From Datnioides undecimradiatus (lineage: Eukaryota > Chordata > Actinopteri > Lobotiformes > Datnioididae): DNA of 64,000 bases. Below are positions 42,326 to 54,116 of the stretch, in pieces. Each line of letters begins with the position of its first letter. Position 1 is the stretch's first letter. The position numbers and the translations under genes are program-made. Under the pieces are notes generated by a model that was given only the letters and a program-made list of their open reading frames with translations, was not told where the DNA came from and did no database searches. The stretch lies in the NCBI GenBank assembly GCA_008933995.1, contig WARS01000010.1, positions 12,678,996 to 12,742,995 of the forward strand, given 5' to 3'.

Positions 42326-43239
42326 ACAGTCAGGTTCCATGGCTGAAGGGTCCAAATATGAAATGAGAGGTGTGTGTGTGTGTACGTGTGCAGAGGTGTC
42401 AGAGATTATGACTCTGAATGCATGCGGTTGTGTGTGGACGTGTGTGTTTGTGTTTGGGTGTGTCAGCGCACTGGTTTGCTGTTTGACTCTTCTATCAGGA
42501 ACGTTCCTAATTAAAGGCGCAGCCCCATTACTGTGCATGTGCTGAACGATGCCTCTGATAACTGAGCATTCACTGCATATAAATACTGGAAATGTCAATA
42601 TAAGTGAAGCCTTAAAGAAGGAAACGTTTGAGGGTTTTTACTGATATTTCCCTGTAAAATAGATAATAATAATAATAATGACTTTGGCACAATCTTATCC
42701 CATGATACTGTAACATATGCCTAATTCAAGAGATCAGTGAGAAATGCAGCCTTTCTCTCCGCTCTTCCTTGTGCCGACGCTTGACTGGCTGAGAGCAGTT
42801 CTACATTTTTGTCTTGCAGGTTTTACAGCTCTCCGCAAACACTGAAATGTTGTTAAAGCAGGCCGTGAGTTTGCCGAAGGCTTAGGTGTGAGCTCCTGAC
42901 ACCGAAACAGATTATGAGGATGTTTCAAACAAAATGCCTCGAGTTTAAAAGCAAAACTGATGTTTTCACTGCAGAATCAAGCACTCGGGGAATGAAGTGC
43001 TTTGTTCTATGATATGATATGTGCTTGTGATTATCCACGATAAAGAAAGAAGAGTTGTTATATGGGCCGAAACCCCCACACATGTTGTTGTTGTTGTTGT
43101 GGTTAGCTCAGTGTGTGCGTGTGTGTGTGCGTGTTGTGCTGTGATTGTGTGGCTCGGTGAAACAGGGTGAATGAACCGCAAGGAATGTCAGCGATAGCAT
43201 CTCTGTCAGATTAGTGCGATGGCAGCTGGACAGGGGACC

Positions 43240-43242
<3 letters not shown>

Positions 43243-43277
<35 letters not shown>
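43243..43277 (+). repeat. (CA)n microsatellite
   Basis: A 35-bp CA tract. Confidence 0.95.
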
Positions 43278-43279
<2 letters not shown>

Positions 43280-44894
43280 TTAGTCAGATAATTGCTTAAT
43301 ATCATTTTAAAAATAACTTTTATTATGTTTTTCCATCAATTCAGCAAGCTCTAACCATTGTGTGATGACATGTTGATCATTTTGCTGGCTTTAATGTGTG
43401 CGTACATAGATGTAGTCTGCATAGACCAGTGATTCTTGGAGTTTACACAAGTGCAGGAGTTGTCTGCTGCGGCACCCGAACGTGCAGGATCGCCTGCAGG
43501 CGTCCCTGCACAGGGAGCAGTGATTTACAGGGTGTGAACAGGTATCACATAACAGACTCTCACCTCCCTGCCCCCCCACACTCTTCTGCTTTCATGTAAA
43601 CTATCAGAGGGAGCGTCATGCTGTGTGTGTGTGTGTGTGTGTGTGAGTTAATGCACTTTTCCTCAAGGTACCTCTGCTTCTTGCAGTCCCGCCCTCACAC
43701 ACACAGACACACACATCACACCCCTGCACATATGGAAGCTCTTCCTGCCTCTGAAGCAGATCCCCTCAGGTGTGTGTGCAGGGCGTGACCCAGGACAAAC
43801 CCAGAATGAGCTGGTTTCATGCAGAGCGGGACAGTCATGCTGTGTCATCATCAGACACACAGGCTTTGCTGACACACACCAGACCAGCGGATCCCAAACT
43901 GGTCAAGCAGGGTGGGGTTTAGAGGCTGAAGCACACGGTGAACCTCTCAGACAGGGGCTCTCTGACACCTGTAACCCGTGCCTGCCGTCTGAAGAGCAGC
44001 TCTGCTCTCTGGGGCAATAATACAAGAAACGAGAGAGGAGGCAGAGCTGAGCGAGCGTTTTGAATAGCGACACCAGAGAGGACGGTGGCATGACACACGT
44101 CACACCCTTTTCACCAAAACCCAGCAGCTGAACGAGGAACCGTATCCAATCCAATCGTTGAGCTGAATCAGACATCTGCCAGGCTGGCTGATTTGGGATT
44201 TGTTGAAATAATTATTCAGAGAGGTTTGTTTGAAAAAGCTCAAAATAATGTTTCTCTCCTCTCATTCAGCATGGAAACACGATACCAAACTTCCAGTAGT
44301 GTCTTTAATATTTAATATAGGAGGCATTTTAGCGTTCAGGCTGAAGGAAAACACCGAGAGAATCCAGTGTCAACACTAATAATGAGGTGAGACTCAGGTC
44401 ACCGTTTCATCCGCCCAGGCGTGTGAGAAAATAGGCTCCAGTTTGTAATTGAATCCATCACGTTGTGTGGGAGTGGGTCCTGTGTGTGTGTGAGGGAGGG
44501 AGGGAGAGAGAGAGAGAGAATCTGAGCTTGGGCCAAAAGTCCCTTGTCAGCTGTCTCTGTATATCAAACAAAAAAACAGAAGTGTGGCTGGAGAAAAAAG
44601 GGAACTGTCCTCAAATACACACACACACACACACACGCCCACAGTCAGGGACAAATAAACAGAGTTTACCTCCTCCACATTAAAATGCAGTCGGCGGTCA
44701 GAGGGCTGTTCATCAGGATTATTGATCAGGATTACTTCAGGAACATTAATTGGCTCTGACTGCAGAAGCTATTGATGTGATCATTTTACAGAATAGTATG
44801 TAGAGTATTTAAAAATGTGAACTTTCAGTTATTCTTTATTAAAATGGACCAAAAGAATAAAGAGGATAAACACAGAGTAGCAGCGCGCAGCCAG

Positions 44895-44896
<2 letters not shown>

Positions 44897-44955
<59 letters not shown>
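44897..44955 (+). repeat. (CA)n microsatellite
   Basis: A 59-bp uninterrupted CA tract, one of the two longest dinucleotide tracts in the window. Confidence 0.97.
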
Positions 44956-44958
<3 letters not shown>

Positions 44959-47900
44959 ATAACTGAGTATTTAGACAGTCCCACCAAACTTACAAAGTGA
45001 CTCCAAGCCTGGGCCACTGCTCACATGCTGAGTCTGTCTAGTCCAGTGCATGTTCCACACACTCCTCAGTCTAAATGAATGGATGGTGAGGGTGGTGCAG
45101 TTCCCGTCCTCATCTTCTCAGCGATATCACATAAGATGCTCTCTGTGGTGTTTCATGTGTGCTCCTCTGTTTCTCTGGGCTGATCATTCAGTGGATGCAG
45201 CCAAACAGTTGGCAGTTAGAGACGGTCAGTCATGCGTACTTCCTAAAATGATTCTTGGATCAAAAATAAACGTCAGATCTCAACAAAACACGAGCTGCTG
45301 TGCAACTTATTAAAAACATGAACGATCACCTAAAAAAGTTGTTTGTCGTTTTCTTCTAAACATTTGAAAAGGCAGCGTTTAAGTGTGTATCAGTCACATG
45401 GTGATGGCTCATCGCTGTGTTGTTGTGCAGGGGCTTTTGTGTGCATGTCAGGGTGTGGCCTGGACAGTATGCCACCAGTTAACTGAGGCAGGAAACTGAC
45501 ACCTTCATATAGTTTCCCTTCGACCAAACCTGCAAACGGATTCAAGTTCTTCTCTCGTTAAAATGTAAAAATGTAATTTTTTAAAGCTGGAACTGAAAAA
45601 CCTTGGCATTTTTAAAAAAATAGGATCTGATCTCTGACAATCAGCTGATTCATGCTCTAGTCACTAGAGAGGGATCGATGATCAGCTGGCGAATATCTGA
45701 CGCCCATGTACACGTGTAAATATTTGTATCATATCAGCATCAACATAAATGCCCCTGCTATGTAAAGTATATTTCTCCAGAATATTCAGCTGAAATATTG
45801 CTGTAAAGAATATCAAACTGGAATCTATTTTTCAGTGAAGCTGTTAAAGAAAGCAGGACCTTTGCAGAGTCATATTGCTGCACACTGCACAGAGAACAGC
45901 TCTGTTTTCATTCCAACTCAAACACTCGCCATGTCATCTGATCATCTGTGGATTTACTCCCTACAAAATCAATATTGGTCTTAAAATCACAACATCTGAT
46001 TCACACGTTGCCCAGAAATGAACAGACAGCAGCTGTGATGAGTCAGAGTTGTGTGCAGCTCGTTCCTGGAGGAGCTCTGTGTGAACTGGAAGCCTAATAT
46101 TCCGTGCTGCTCGCGCATACAGCCCGCCTTCCTCTCTGTTTCAATTTATAGTCAGACTCTCTGTCACATCCCACCCGCTGTCCAAATGGTGACATCATAC
46201 CTCTGTCTGAGTCCAGTGAGGTCAGCGTTTCCTTGGCTGCTCTACCCATGTGACCTCCCATAATCATAGATCCACATAAGGGCAGCGTGGGGATAGTAAA
46301 CAGCCCTGCAGTCGTTTTACAGCCACATCGTCCTTGGACCGTGAACGCTCCCCTGCACTCGCCAAAGCCTTCAAGTAGCAGAGTCGGAGCAGCTGGAGGC
46401 AGATGTGGACGCTGCACTGGCCAGTTTTCAGCTGTGTTGTCTGGTTTGGTTAAGGTCCACTGCACCTAACAGCAGCCTGGTCCATCACGGCCTCCCAGCT
46501 GAACAACAGGCCCACCTCGGGTCTGACCACGACCACGCGGCACTTCGATGATCTCGCACCCTGAGATGCTGAATCAGCTCCTCACCTTTCTCTTACATTT
46601 TAAGCCCACACCCCGGCTTTGAACAGGCGTTTGGCTTTTCATATCACTGAGATAATTATAGCTGGCGGGTCAGTTCTGGCTGCTGTGCCTTGCTCGGAGG
46701 CACAGTTGCAACGCGTCCCAGCAGCTGGTCGGTATCTGGTTTCAAACCTGCAGCTGGAAATGTAGCAGCAGCTAATGTCTGGTCACGAGGGGGACCTCCA
46801 ACATCTTCAGCAGCCACACTGGAACCAAGCTGCTGAGTGTGTCCCTCTGGATGTTTGGCTGAGAGCTGATCAGGAGTTAATGATTTCTGGAGATTAAACA
46901 CTTTAACATTAACTGAACACATTATTCAATGTCCGACCCAGGAGGTTGAGGTCAGGTCCAGGACAGAGTTCCTTCGAGTCGGACATGGCTCCACCCTGCT
47001 GAGGTGTCCTGGAGCATGACTCTGAACAAACCCCCGAGGCTCCTGACTCTGGCTCTGTCGGGGATTAATCGAGGCCAACATTACATTGTGTTGTCTTACA
47101 TTAAAGGAACAGGAGGAGAAGCTGCAGAGGGATTGTTGGGATTAGATCATCTGGGTTGCACCATGCATGGACCTGACAACAGCAACAGGATCTCCTCACA
47201 GACGCTCACTGTCACCTTAGCACTGATCTGCTGATTTTCAGCAAACAAAGTATTTAAGGTCAGTCTGAACCCAACAGTTGTGTTTTCCGGTGCAGAGGAC
47301 ACAAACTGCAGTCCGGAGTTTACAGTAAACAAAGTCCTCTCTTCCTCGTCCCCGTGTGGGCTTGCCATGGTGTTCCATTGTTCACACACACTGGTTGTGT
47401 GTGGAAGCAGATTTAAAAAGGGCTTAACCTTCACCTCTGCTTTTAAGGCAGCAGGACGACACACACCCACCACCCCACGAGTATACACACACACACACAC
47501 ACACACACTAACTCACGCGTAACTAATCCTCACATACTTTCACATGCTCATTTGTTAACAGACGGCACAATAGAAACTGCCTCCTCCGCGGACTTCCTTC
47601 CTTTGTTGAACCCAGATTGTTTCCGAGTGGCCACACCAATACTTGTGTGGAAAACAGGAGCTCAGTTCAAGGTATGGCTCCTCGCTGGGGTCAAAAAGCC
47701 TCGGGTTTTTGGGACTTTCTCATCCCAGCATCCAAATCTAGCCTGCTATAGGACCCGGGCTAATGAAAGGTTCTGCTGCTGTGGTCGCGTGGGGCCTCGC
47801 TGAACGAGCCGAAAAGGGCCGAACTCCTATCGTTTAGATCCAAACGGCTGCGAGCTCACTGAGCTGAAGCATGTCGGCCGGTAGACTGGGTGGCATGTAT

Positions 47901-48617
47901 CGCCCGGCTAACTGCAGCTGGCGCAGATGACATACTGTATACTAAACACACACACACACACACACAGATGATGTGGGGTTAAATATGGAAACAGGGGCAG
48001 TGTTTCTGACCAGCATGGCTTTGTGGTTGCGGCAGCAGGCAGCAGTCTTCCTGCGACACACCCTGGCCTCAGCACCCGGGGGCTCATTTACTGTGCTGAT
48101 ACACTGGCTGACAGGCGAGCAAGGAGCACGCCTCTGTCGCTCATTTATGTTCCTGCCGTGGAAAACACGTTGTTACCTGCTTAAAGCTTCGACGATTAGC
48201 GGATTAATTGATGAGTCAATCGGCGACTGTAAGGATCAGATTGGTGTCGTTTTAGAAGCCAGAGTGTGGAACAGTTGCTGTTTCCGGCGTCTTTAAGGCG
48301 AAGAGACGCTGTTTCTTTGTCATTTCTGAGAGTAAATGAAGAGTCTTTGGGTTTTGGGTCGTTGGTCTGAACAAAGAAGCAGTTTGAAGGGTTTCATTTG
48401 TAAAATCGTGATGAGCATTTTCTGAAATTTTGGCCTTTTTTAATCGATGAAATGATCGATCTGTTAATTCTGCAACAGCAATAAATGAATATACACATTA
48501 TCAAATAAAATCAGTTTCACATGCAGCCCTATTCACCACATCTAGAGTTTGATTATGATTTAGTTTGATTTGCTGCATTGACTTGACTGAATGATTAACT
48601 GGCTGACTGTGACTGAT

Positions 48618-48665
48618 TAACTGATTGATTGATTGATTGATTGATTGCGCGGTTGATTGATTGAT
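48618..48665 (+). repeat. (GATT)n tetranucleotide repeat
   Basis: Repeated GATT units broken once by GCGCGG in the middle. Confidence 0.85.
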
Positions 48666-49271
48666 CTTCCAGTTGACTTACTTAGTGTCTAACAGGGCCT
48701 TTGACATTAGATGGCCATTATGCCCAATAAGATTGTTCTGTCAAGGCGATAAAGTGACTGAAAACCTTTTTAGTTTTGGGAACAAGGTGAAGCATTCGGC
48801 CAAAAGTATGTGGACATTTGAACGTTTCACACACGTCAGCTGTCCACAGGATGCTGTTGTGTTGTGTTGTGTTCTGGCTCCGTCTGCTGCTTTACACCCC
48901 TCCTTCTCTGACACCTATCATCGCCTGTCCTTTTCCAGAAGTCCGCACTCTGTGTCTGAATTATTCATGCCCACGTTTGTGTACAGTTAACATGAATTTT
49001 ATCCATCGATGACGGCTTCATGAGTTTTTGACTTGACATACACAAAGCAAAAACTAGTTTTTCCTGCTTGTGTATGTCGCACAACAGCATGCAAGAGAGG
49101 AGGAGGAATTCTTCAGTTTCCCTTCCGCTACTGTCGCCTGTTGAGGCACTGCTGAGGACACATGGATGAAATGTTTTGATCAGTAATTAAAGAGAAAAGC
49201 ACAACCATGAAGTTAGTTGCCTTAAAAGCCCCTAAAATGACTAAACAATAAAAACTGTTTTTTGTAGATTC

Positions 49272-49440
49272 AGCTTTATTGTCATTGTGCAGTGTACAGG
49301 TAGAAATGCAGTAAGCATCTAACCGGAAGTGCAGATGAATAGTATTATGCACAGAAGGCATAGGTATAAAGTATAAAGTGCAACAACATGGATGATACTA
49401 GAATTCATATACAGGCCAGTATGTACAGTACAGTGCAATA
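49272..49440 (+). repeat. Retroposon-tail-like repeat remnant
   Basis: CTTTATTGTCATTGTGCAGT, GTACAGGTAGAAATGCAGT and GCATCTAACCGGAAGTGCAG, followed by short TATAAAGT and GTACAGTA repeats, resemble the tail of a widespread fish retroposon family. The family name is not assigned. Confidence 0.4.
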
Positions 49441-51223
49441 GCTAAACAAGTCAAAGCTGTGCTGGACACGTGGCTCATCCAGCAGCTGCAGTGCCTCCTC
49501 CATACATGACGTGGTGCAAGGTGACATGACACACCTGCACTGATGAGGCCCAGGTGATCACGTCTGCATTGCAACTGAAACCAAGGGTCTGTGCTTCGGA
49601 TGGAGCGCTCTGCGTGACGATAAACGGGTGAAACCGCTCGCTTTGTTTATACAGCCTCGTCTTCCAACCGCTCAGAGCGCTTTATGTTACACGTCGGCTT
49701 TTACTCACTCATGCACCGGTGGAATCGTTCCTACGCTTCGACATGCTGCCCGCAGCAGGTGGGGATCTAACCGACTCGCTCGACCCCCGAGCCGCAGCTG
49801 CTCCCTTAATGGCTGATATGTCACAGTGGCAGAGCGAATGCAAAGTAGACCAACGTGAGTGGAACATTAACTCAACATCCAGTTTATGACCAGCTGTCAT
49901 GTCCGAATTGAAATTAAGACATGATGGGCTGGGTCTGCTTGGTAGTGAAGACATAATCCAGCAGATGGGGCTGTGGAGTTACATTTCATTTTTGTCTGAG
50001 ATCTGACAGATTGTGTGTAGATGTATTCAGTCACATGCACTGTACAGCTGATGTTGACGTGAGGGCCGTAGTCGGGGGAAACAGGTGTAAAGGAAACTGT
50101 AGTAACCCCAAAGAGTCAGGGCTGATCCGCCTTACAGCACACGTGTTCTCAGGCATCCTCCCTGAGCAAGACCTTGAAGGTCTAACCAGGCGTTCTGATG
50201 CGGGAGGAGGATGAGCAGAGAGGGCGGACATGTTTCCATGGGCCCAGAGATGTAAAGTGCACCGTAGACGCTGGAGAACTGCTAAGATGGAGATGAGACA
50301 GATAAACACAGAGAGCGTCTGAGCAGCGGGGAGAGGCTGGCTGCTGCCTGCACCGAAGAAGATAATCTGGCATTATAGTTGGAAGATGACACGGCATGAC
50401 TCGGCAATTTCCCCTGGTGGCCATTGGTCAGCTGGAGTCCCAGACGAGCCGATGACTGCTTGGATCCGTGTGTCTGTTTGCGTCTGAGTCTGTGTTTGGG
50501 TACAGATTGTGCCTCTGTGTTGTACCAAGTCATGCTCCTCTTTCATGCAGCTCCGTTCCAGCTGAAACTCTGCCTCCGTGTGGTAGAAAGTGGTATTACA
50601 ACTAAGTTTACCTCTTGACAGAAAAGCTCTCGCTAGTCTGGAAGCCTCTGGGAGAGGTCAGAGGTCAGGGCTTGTAGGCATTCACAGTGTCTCCCAGAGG
50701 CACTTGCCAGCCACCACAGGGTTCGGATCCAGATCCTGTGGTGTTTTGCTGCTCCTGCGCCTAATTTGATCCCCTCCCGGGACACAAACCTGCGGCCCAG
50801 TCCAGCTCGCATCAGTTTTCCCTGATCACCAAATGCAAATGTAATGTGCCATTTTATTCATAGTGCTTCTCAGATTGAAGACTCCCTGTGCGCTGACGAT
50901 GATGCAGCAGGTCGTCGTTTGGTTTGTCTTTTGTCATTTCGCGGGTTGAACGGGGACTTTGCCTCCTCACTTCCTTTAGCCGACCACCTCTCCTCCCCAT
51001 GTCTACCTCACTGCCTCTCTCACTCAATATCTCCCCTCTTTGCTCAACTTCACCTCCATCCTTTCCTTCCTATTTCAGCCTCTCTCTCAGTTATGGCGCT
51101 GTTTTCAGTGACAGGGAGGAACATCAGTTCATTTTGATGTGTTGTGCCTCATTTGTGGTCAGTTAGTGGTATCGTAGTGTTTATGGTTCTCTTGTTTATT
51201 CCTCTCTGTGTTTGTGTGCAGCC

Positions 51224-51410
51224 ATGGCGGAGTTAGACCTGAGCCTGAGTGACGCGCTGACAGACAGCGTTCCCCAGCAGGGCCCGGAGAGCCTGGTGGA
51301 GAGGGACTTTGTCGCCCAGCTGGAGGCGGAGGCCTTCGACGATAAGGTGGGAGAGACGGTGGGAAAGACGGACTACATCCCCCTGCTGGACAACGACGAC
51401 ACCAGGGCAG
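51224..51410 (+). CDS. map4: MAP4-like protein, first coding exon
   Basis: The start at 51224 lies in CCATGG, two bases after a TGTGCAG acceptor; an in-frame ATG at 51212 falls in the intron. The exon encodes [20 protein letters not shown], then a block with [14 protein letters not shown] and [18 protein letters not shown], and ends in phase 1 at donor GTGAGG. The block [21 protein letters not shown] is diagnostic of the MAP4 N-terminus (human [30 protein letters not shown], overlapping pieces). MAP4 binds and stabilises microtubules in non-neuronal cells through C-terminal repeats, which lie outside this window. The extreme N-terminus is absent from MAP2 and Tau. The exact orthologue (map4 or a fish map4-like duplicate) is open. 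Confidence 0.92.
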
Positions 51411-52292
51411 GTGAGGCTGATATGATGAACCCCAGTGGAGCATGGGTAATATTGATATCCGTCATCGTAATATTATGAGCAGTTCTCTCTCAGGGGGAGA
51501 GCTGGGTGCGTCTTGAGTTTTCCTGAATGACCTCATGTTTCTGACTCCACCTCTGTATCTGATTTCATTTGTCCTGCATCCGTCCTGGCTCAGAATCCGC
51601 GTTATGTAAAACGAGCTGCAGCTGCTCCTAAATGACTGATAGTATCAGACACTGCTGGACACCGGCTGCCATTTTGGATCTGCTGGAGTGCCATTCAGCC
51701 GAGGGGAAGATAGTAGCCCGGAGCTAAGCAGAGTAGCGGTCACTGCCTTGAATATCCCTGGAACAATTTGGAAACTTGGCGGGAAAATGTTTCCTAACTC
51801 GGAGCGGTGACTCTCCAGCAGAGATGCTCCAGGTTTAGTTCCAAGGGCTTCATGTACGATGATAGCCCACCCTGGTGCATCTGTCCACAGCCCTTCATGT
51901 AAACACCACTGTGTCCTTAACCGACCCGCCTGGTTACAAAAGTCGAGGTCATGGGCCTCGTAGGCAAGTGTATCATGAGATGTGTTGAATATATCAGATC
52001 ATTGTGCAGTACAGTATTTCTAGGGAGGTCTCTCTTCCCCTTTACTCATCTGCTTTATAAAAGCAGTGTCAAACCAACAGTGTTTGGTCTTTGGAGTGAA
52101 AGTGTCAAATCTGGGGTGTGTGCAGGGCTCGGTACCTGCAGGACACCATACGTATGATGATGCCCTGTAACTCTCCATCATTTACTGAAACTGTAAACAT
52201 ATAACTGAAAATAGAGCCTGGGTGGTCTAATATGCACATCGCCTTATATACATATTACATATTATTATCAGAACAGTGTTTGCTTTGCACAC

Positions 52293-52373
52293 TGTGTCCC
52301 TGAACACACCGTGTAAATAAAATGCATATTGACTCTTCTTATGTGTCCCTGAACACACCGTGTAAATACATGC
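52293..52373 (+). repeat. 49-bp-period direct duplication
   Basis: TGTGTCCCTGAACACACCGT followed by GTAAATA occurs at 52293 and again at 52342, and both copies are followed by ATGCATATT. There are only two copies. Confidence 0.85.
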
Positions 52374-53429
52374 ATATTAAGAATTCTTATTTGATTTGAT
52401 TTGATATTAAGAAGCAGTATGACATCATCGTTTGGACAAATAACTGTTTACATGTAAAGGCTGCTGTGCTGGTTAGTTGACAGATCTGCTTTCTCTGTTT
52501 GAGCTCACAGACTTATTTGAACTCTCATGCACTAATTGCTTTTTGGCACATCTTGGTGGGATCATGATATTAAATATACTGAAGGATTCACCAGAGACAT
52601 CAGAACATGATCATGATCTCTGTGCATTGTGTAAACACAGACACGCCTCAGAACTGCATGAGCACCACTTGTCGACTCTAACAGTGTGAGGGTAGTGTCT
52701 TTTATCAAGCTGCCCCATTGGTTTGCTCACCACACAGCAGTGAAAAGAGACAGGCAGGTATACAGGGAGGTGAGTAAGCAGATAAATAAACAGTGGATGG
52801 ATCAAATAAACAGCTGAGTGAAGAAGCAGATAAAAGGAAGTGACAGTTAACCGAGCCTGACTCAGCTCTCGGGCCTGTTTTGGTTCCCCAGACACTTTGG
52901 TCAGACAGTCAGACTGTGTGTGGGCACTCGTCAGTGACAGGCGGCTGCAGGACGGGCCGTGGGTGGTGTTGCCGGTGATCAACTGTGGCACGCCGTGTGC
53001 ATTTGGACAAACGCAGACATGCTGACACGCAGAGTGCCAAACAGCAGGGCGAGGCAGGCCGCAGATTATTGTCCTCTGTCAGCAGGAGAGCCAGACACAG
53101 GAGGCGCAGTTCTGTTTGGTGTGGTGCTCTGATGCACAAGTGTCGTACACTTGTTGTGACCCACGCGCGTGTGTGTAATGGTTGTGCTGTCCTCTCCTGT
53201 TTTTGATCCATACTATTATCTTCCTTTTGTGTAGACACGAATAAAACCTTGCGCATGCATGTGTGTGTTGCATGCGGTTTAGGGATTTTGCATGCCTGCA
53301 CGTCGACATGTTAACGTGTGTGTGTGTGTGTCTGCGTGCGTGCATTTACAGCAGAACAGTCTCGTTTTTGCAGCTGCACGTATTTGCATGAAAGTCCTGT
53401 GATGTTGCATGTGATTGGCTAGCAATTCA

Positions 53430-53575
53430 GGTCAGGTCATCCACTACTCACAGGGTTGCTGGTTCTTATTAAAGTGTCTTTGAGCAAGGCTGCACCCCAG
53501 TTTGCTCCCAGTTGTTGGACCAGCACCTTTCATGGTCGCTCACTGCCACTGCTGTGTGAAGAGTGAGTGTTTGGT
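53430..53575 (+). repeat. Remnant of a teleost dispersed repeat
   Basis: The words GGGTTGCTGGTTC, GTGTCTTTGAGCAAGGCTGC, ACCCCAGTTTGCTCCC and CACTGCTGTGTGAAGAGTG follow the order of a very common fish repeat with the core TTGAGCAAGACACTGAACCC. The copy is clearly decayed. Confidence 0.5.
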
Positions 53576-53858
53576 TGAACAAGAAGCGGTCAAACGGACC
53601 AAAATCAGTGTCGTGGCTTGTGTCCTTGTGTAAAGCTGTTGATGCAGAATGTGTGTCACACTCCTGTGTACTTGTGTGTCCGCGTCTGCTGCGCGCATGA
53701 GATAAATAAAGTGCGGTGACTCAGCAGTCAGATGTCACACAGTATCCCCTCCTTCAGCGTCCCACACTGACACCAGCCGATATGTGCTGCCCTCTGCCTG
53801 CCCCGGCCGCGCCACACCAGGCCTGCGCGCTATTAACAGGCACATCCACAGGCAGACA

Positions 53859-53860
53859 AC

Positions 53861-53887
<27 letters not shown>
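53859..53887 (+). repeat. (CA)n microsatellite
   Basis: A 29-bp CA tract upstream of the 57-nt MAP4-like exon. Confidence 0.95.
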
Positions 53888-53891
<4 letters not shown>

Positions 53892-54059
53892 GTGCTCAGA
53901 GACTAAACTGAGGTGCCCTTTTAAAAAGCCTCCAATGCCAGGGTCAGTGGTGCCATCGAATTCAGGGTCAGTCTGTCATATTTCCGCTGTGCCAGCCATC
54001 GAGTCAATAGCACTTAGATGGTTAGTAATGTGTCTGCCTGTTTTTGTGTGTGTGTGTAG

Positions 54060-54116
54060 ACACGGGTACTGCATTGGAGAATGGAGAGCAGGAAGCTCAT
54101 GGCGTGCAAAAGCCTG
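54060..54116 (+). CDS. map4: MAP4-like protein, 57-nt second coding exon
   Basis: After the TGTGTAG acceptor, a phase 1-1 exon encodes (with the preceding base) DTGTALENGEQEAHGVQKP and the first base of a glycine codon. It ends at donor GTAAGA. The composition (acidic, Glu/Gly/Gln) fits the weakly conserved MAP4 segment after TDYIPLLD. Both phases and splice signals agree, but family similarity here is low, so it rests mainly on frame and position. Its length is a multiple of three, so it can be skipped. Confidence 0.7.

Larger units (their letters stand above)
31178..51221 (+). other. Large first intron of the MAP4-like gene (inferred)
   Basis: About 20 kb without a supported coding exon on either strand. 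It contains CA/GT microsatellites (38195, 41865, 42294, 43243, 44897, 47486), a 100-bp tandem duplication at 41911-42110, GATT and GTCT tetranucleotide repeats, and a dispersed-repeat remnant near 49.27-49.44 kb. Many short open frames come from CA/GT repeats or lack any family resemblance. Enhancers or alternative first exons may be present but cannot be recognised from one sequence. Confidence 0.55.
51411..54059 (+). other. Second intron of the MAP4-like gene
   Basis: A 2649-nt intron with GTGAGG donor and TGTAG acceptor. It holds a 49-bp-period direct duplication near 52293-52368, a dispersed-repeat remnant at 53430-53575 and a CA microsatellite at 53859-53887. No further exon is recognised. 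Confidence 0.75.

Noticed and set aside
49538..49585. CTGATGAG followed by CTGAAAC, recalling a hammerhead ribozyme core
   Set aside because: The pairing stems needed around the core are absent and CGAAA is not present.
52293..52373. Direct repeats separated by short unique sequence, superficially CRISPR-like
   Set aside because: Only two copies in a vertebrate intron. It is a simple local duplication.
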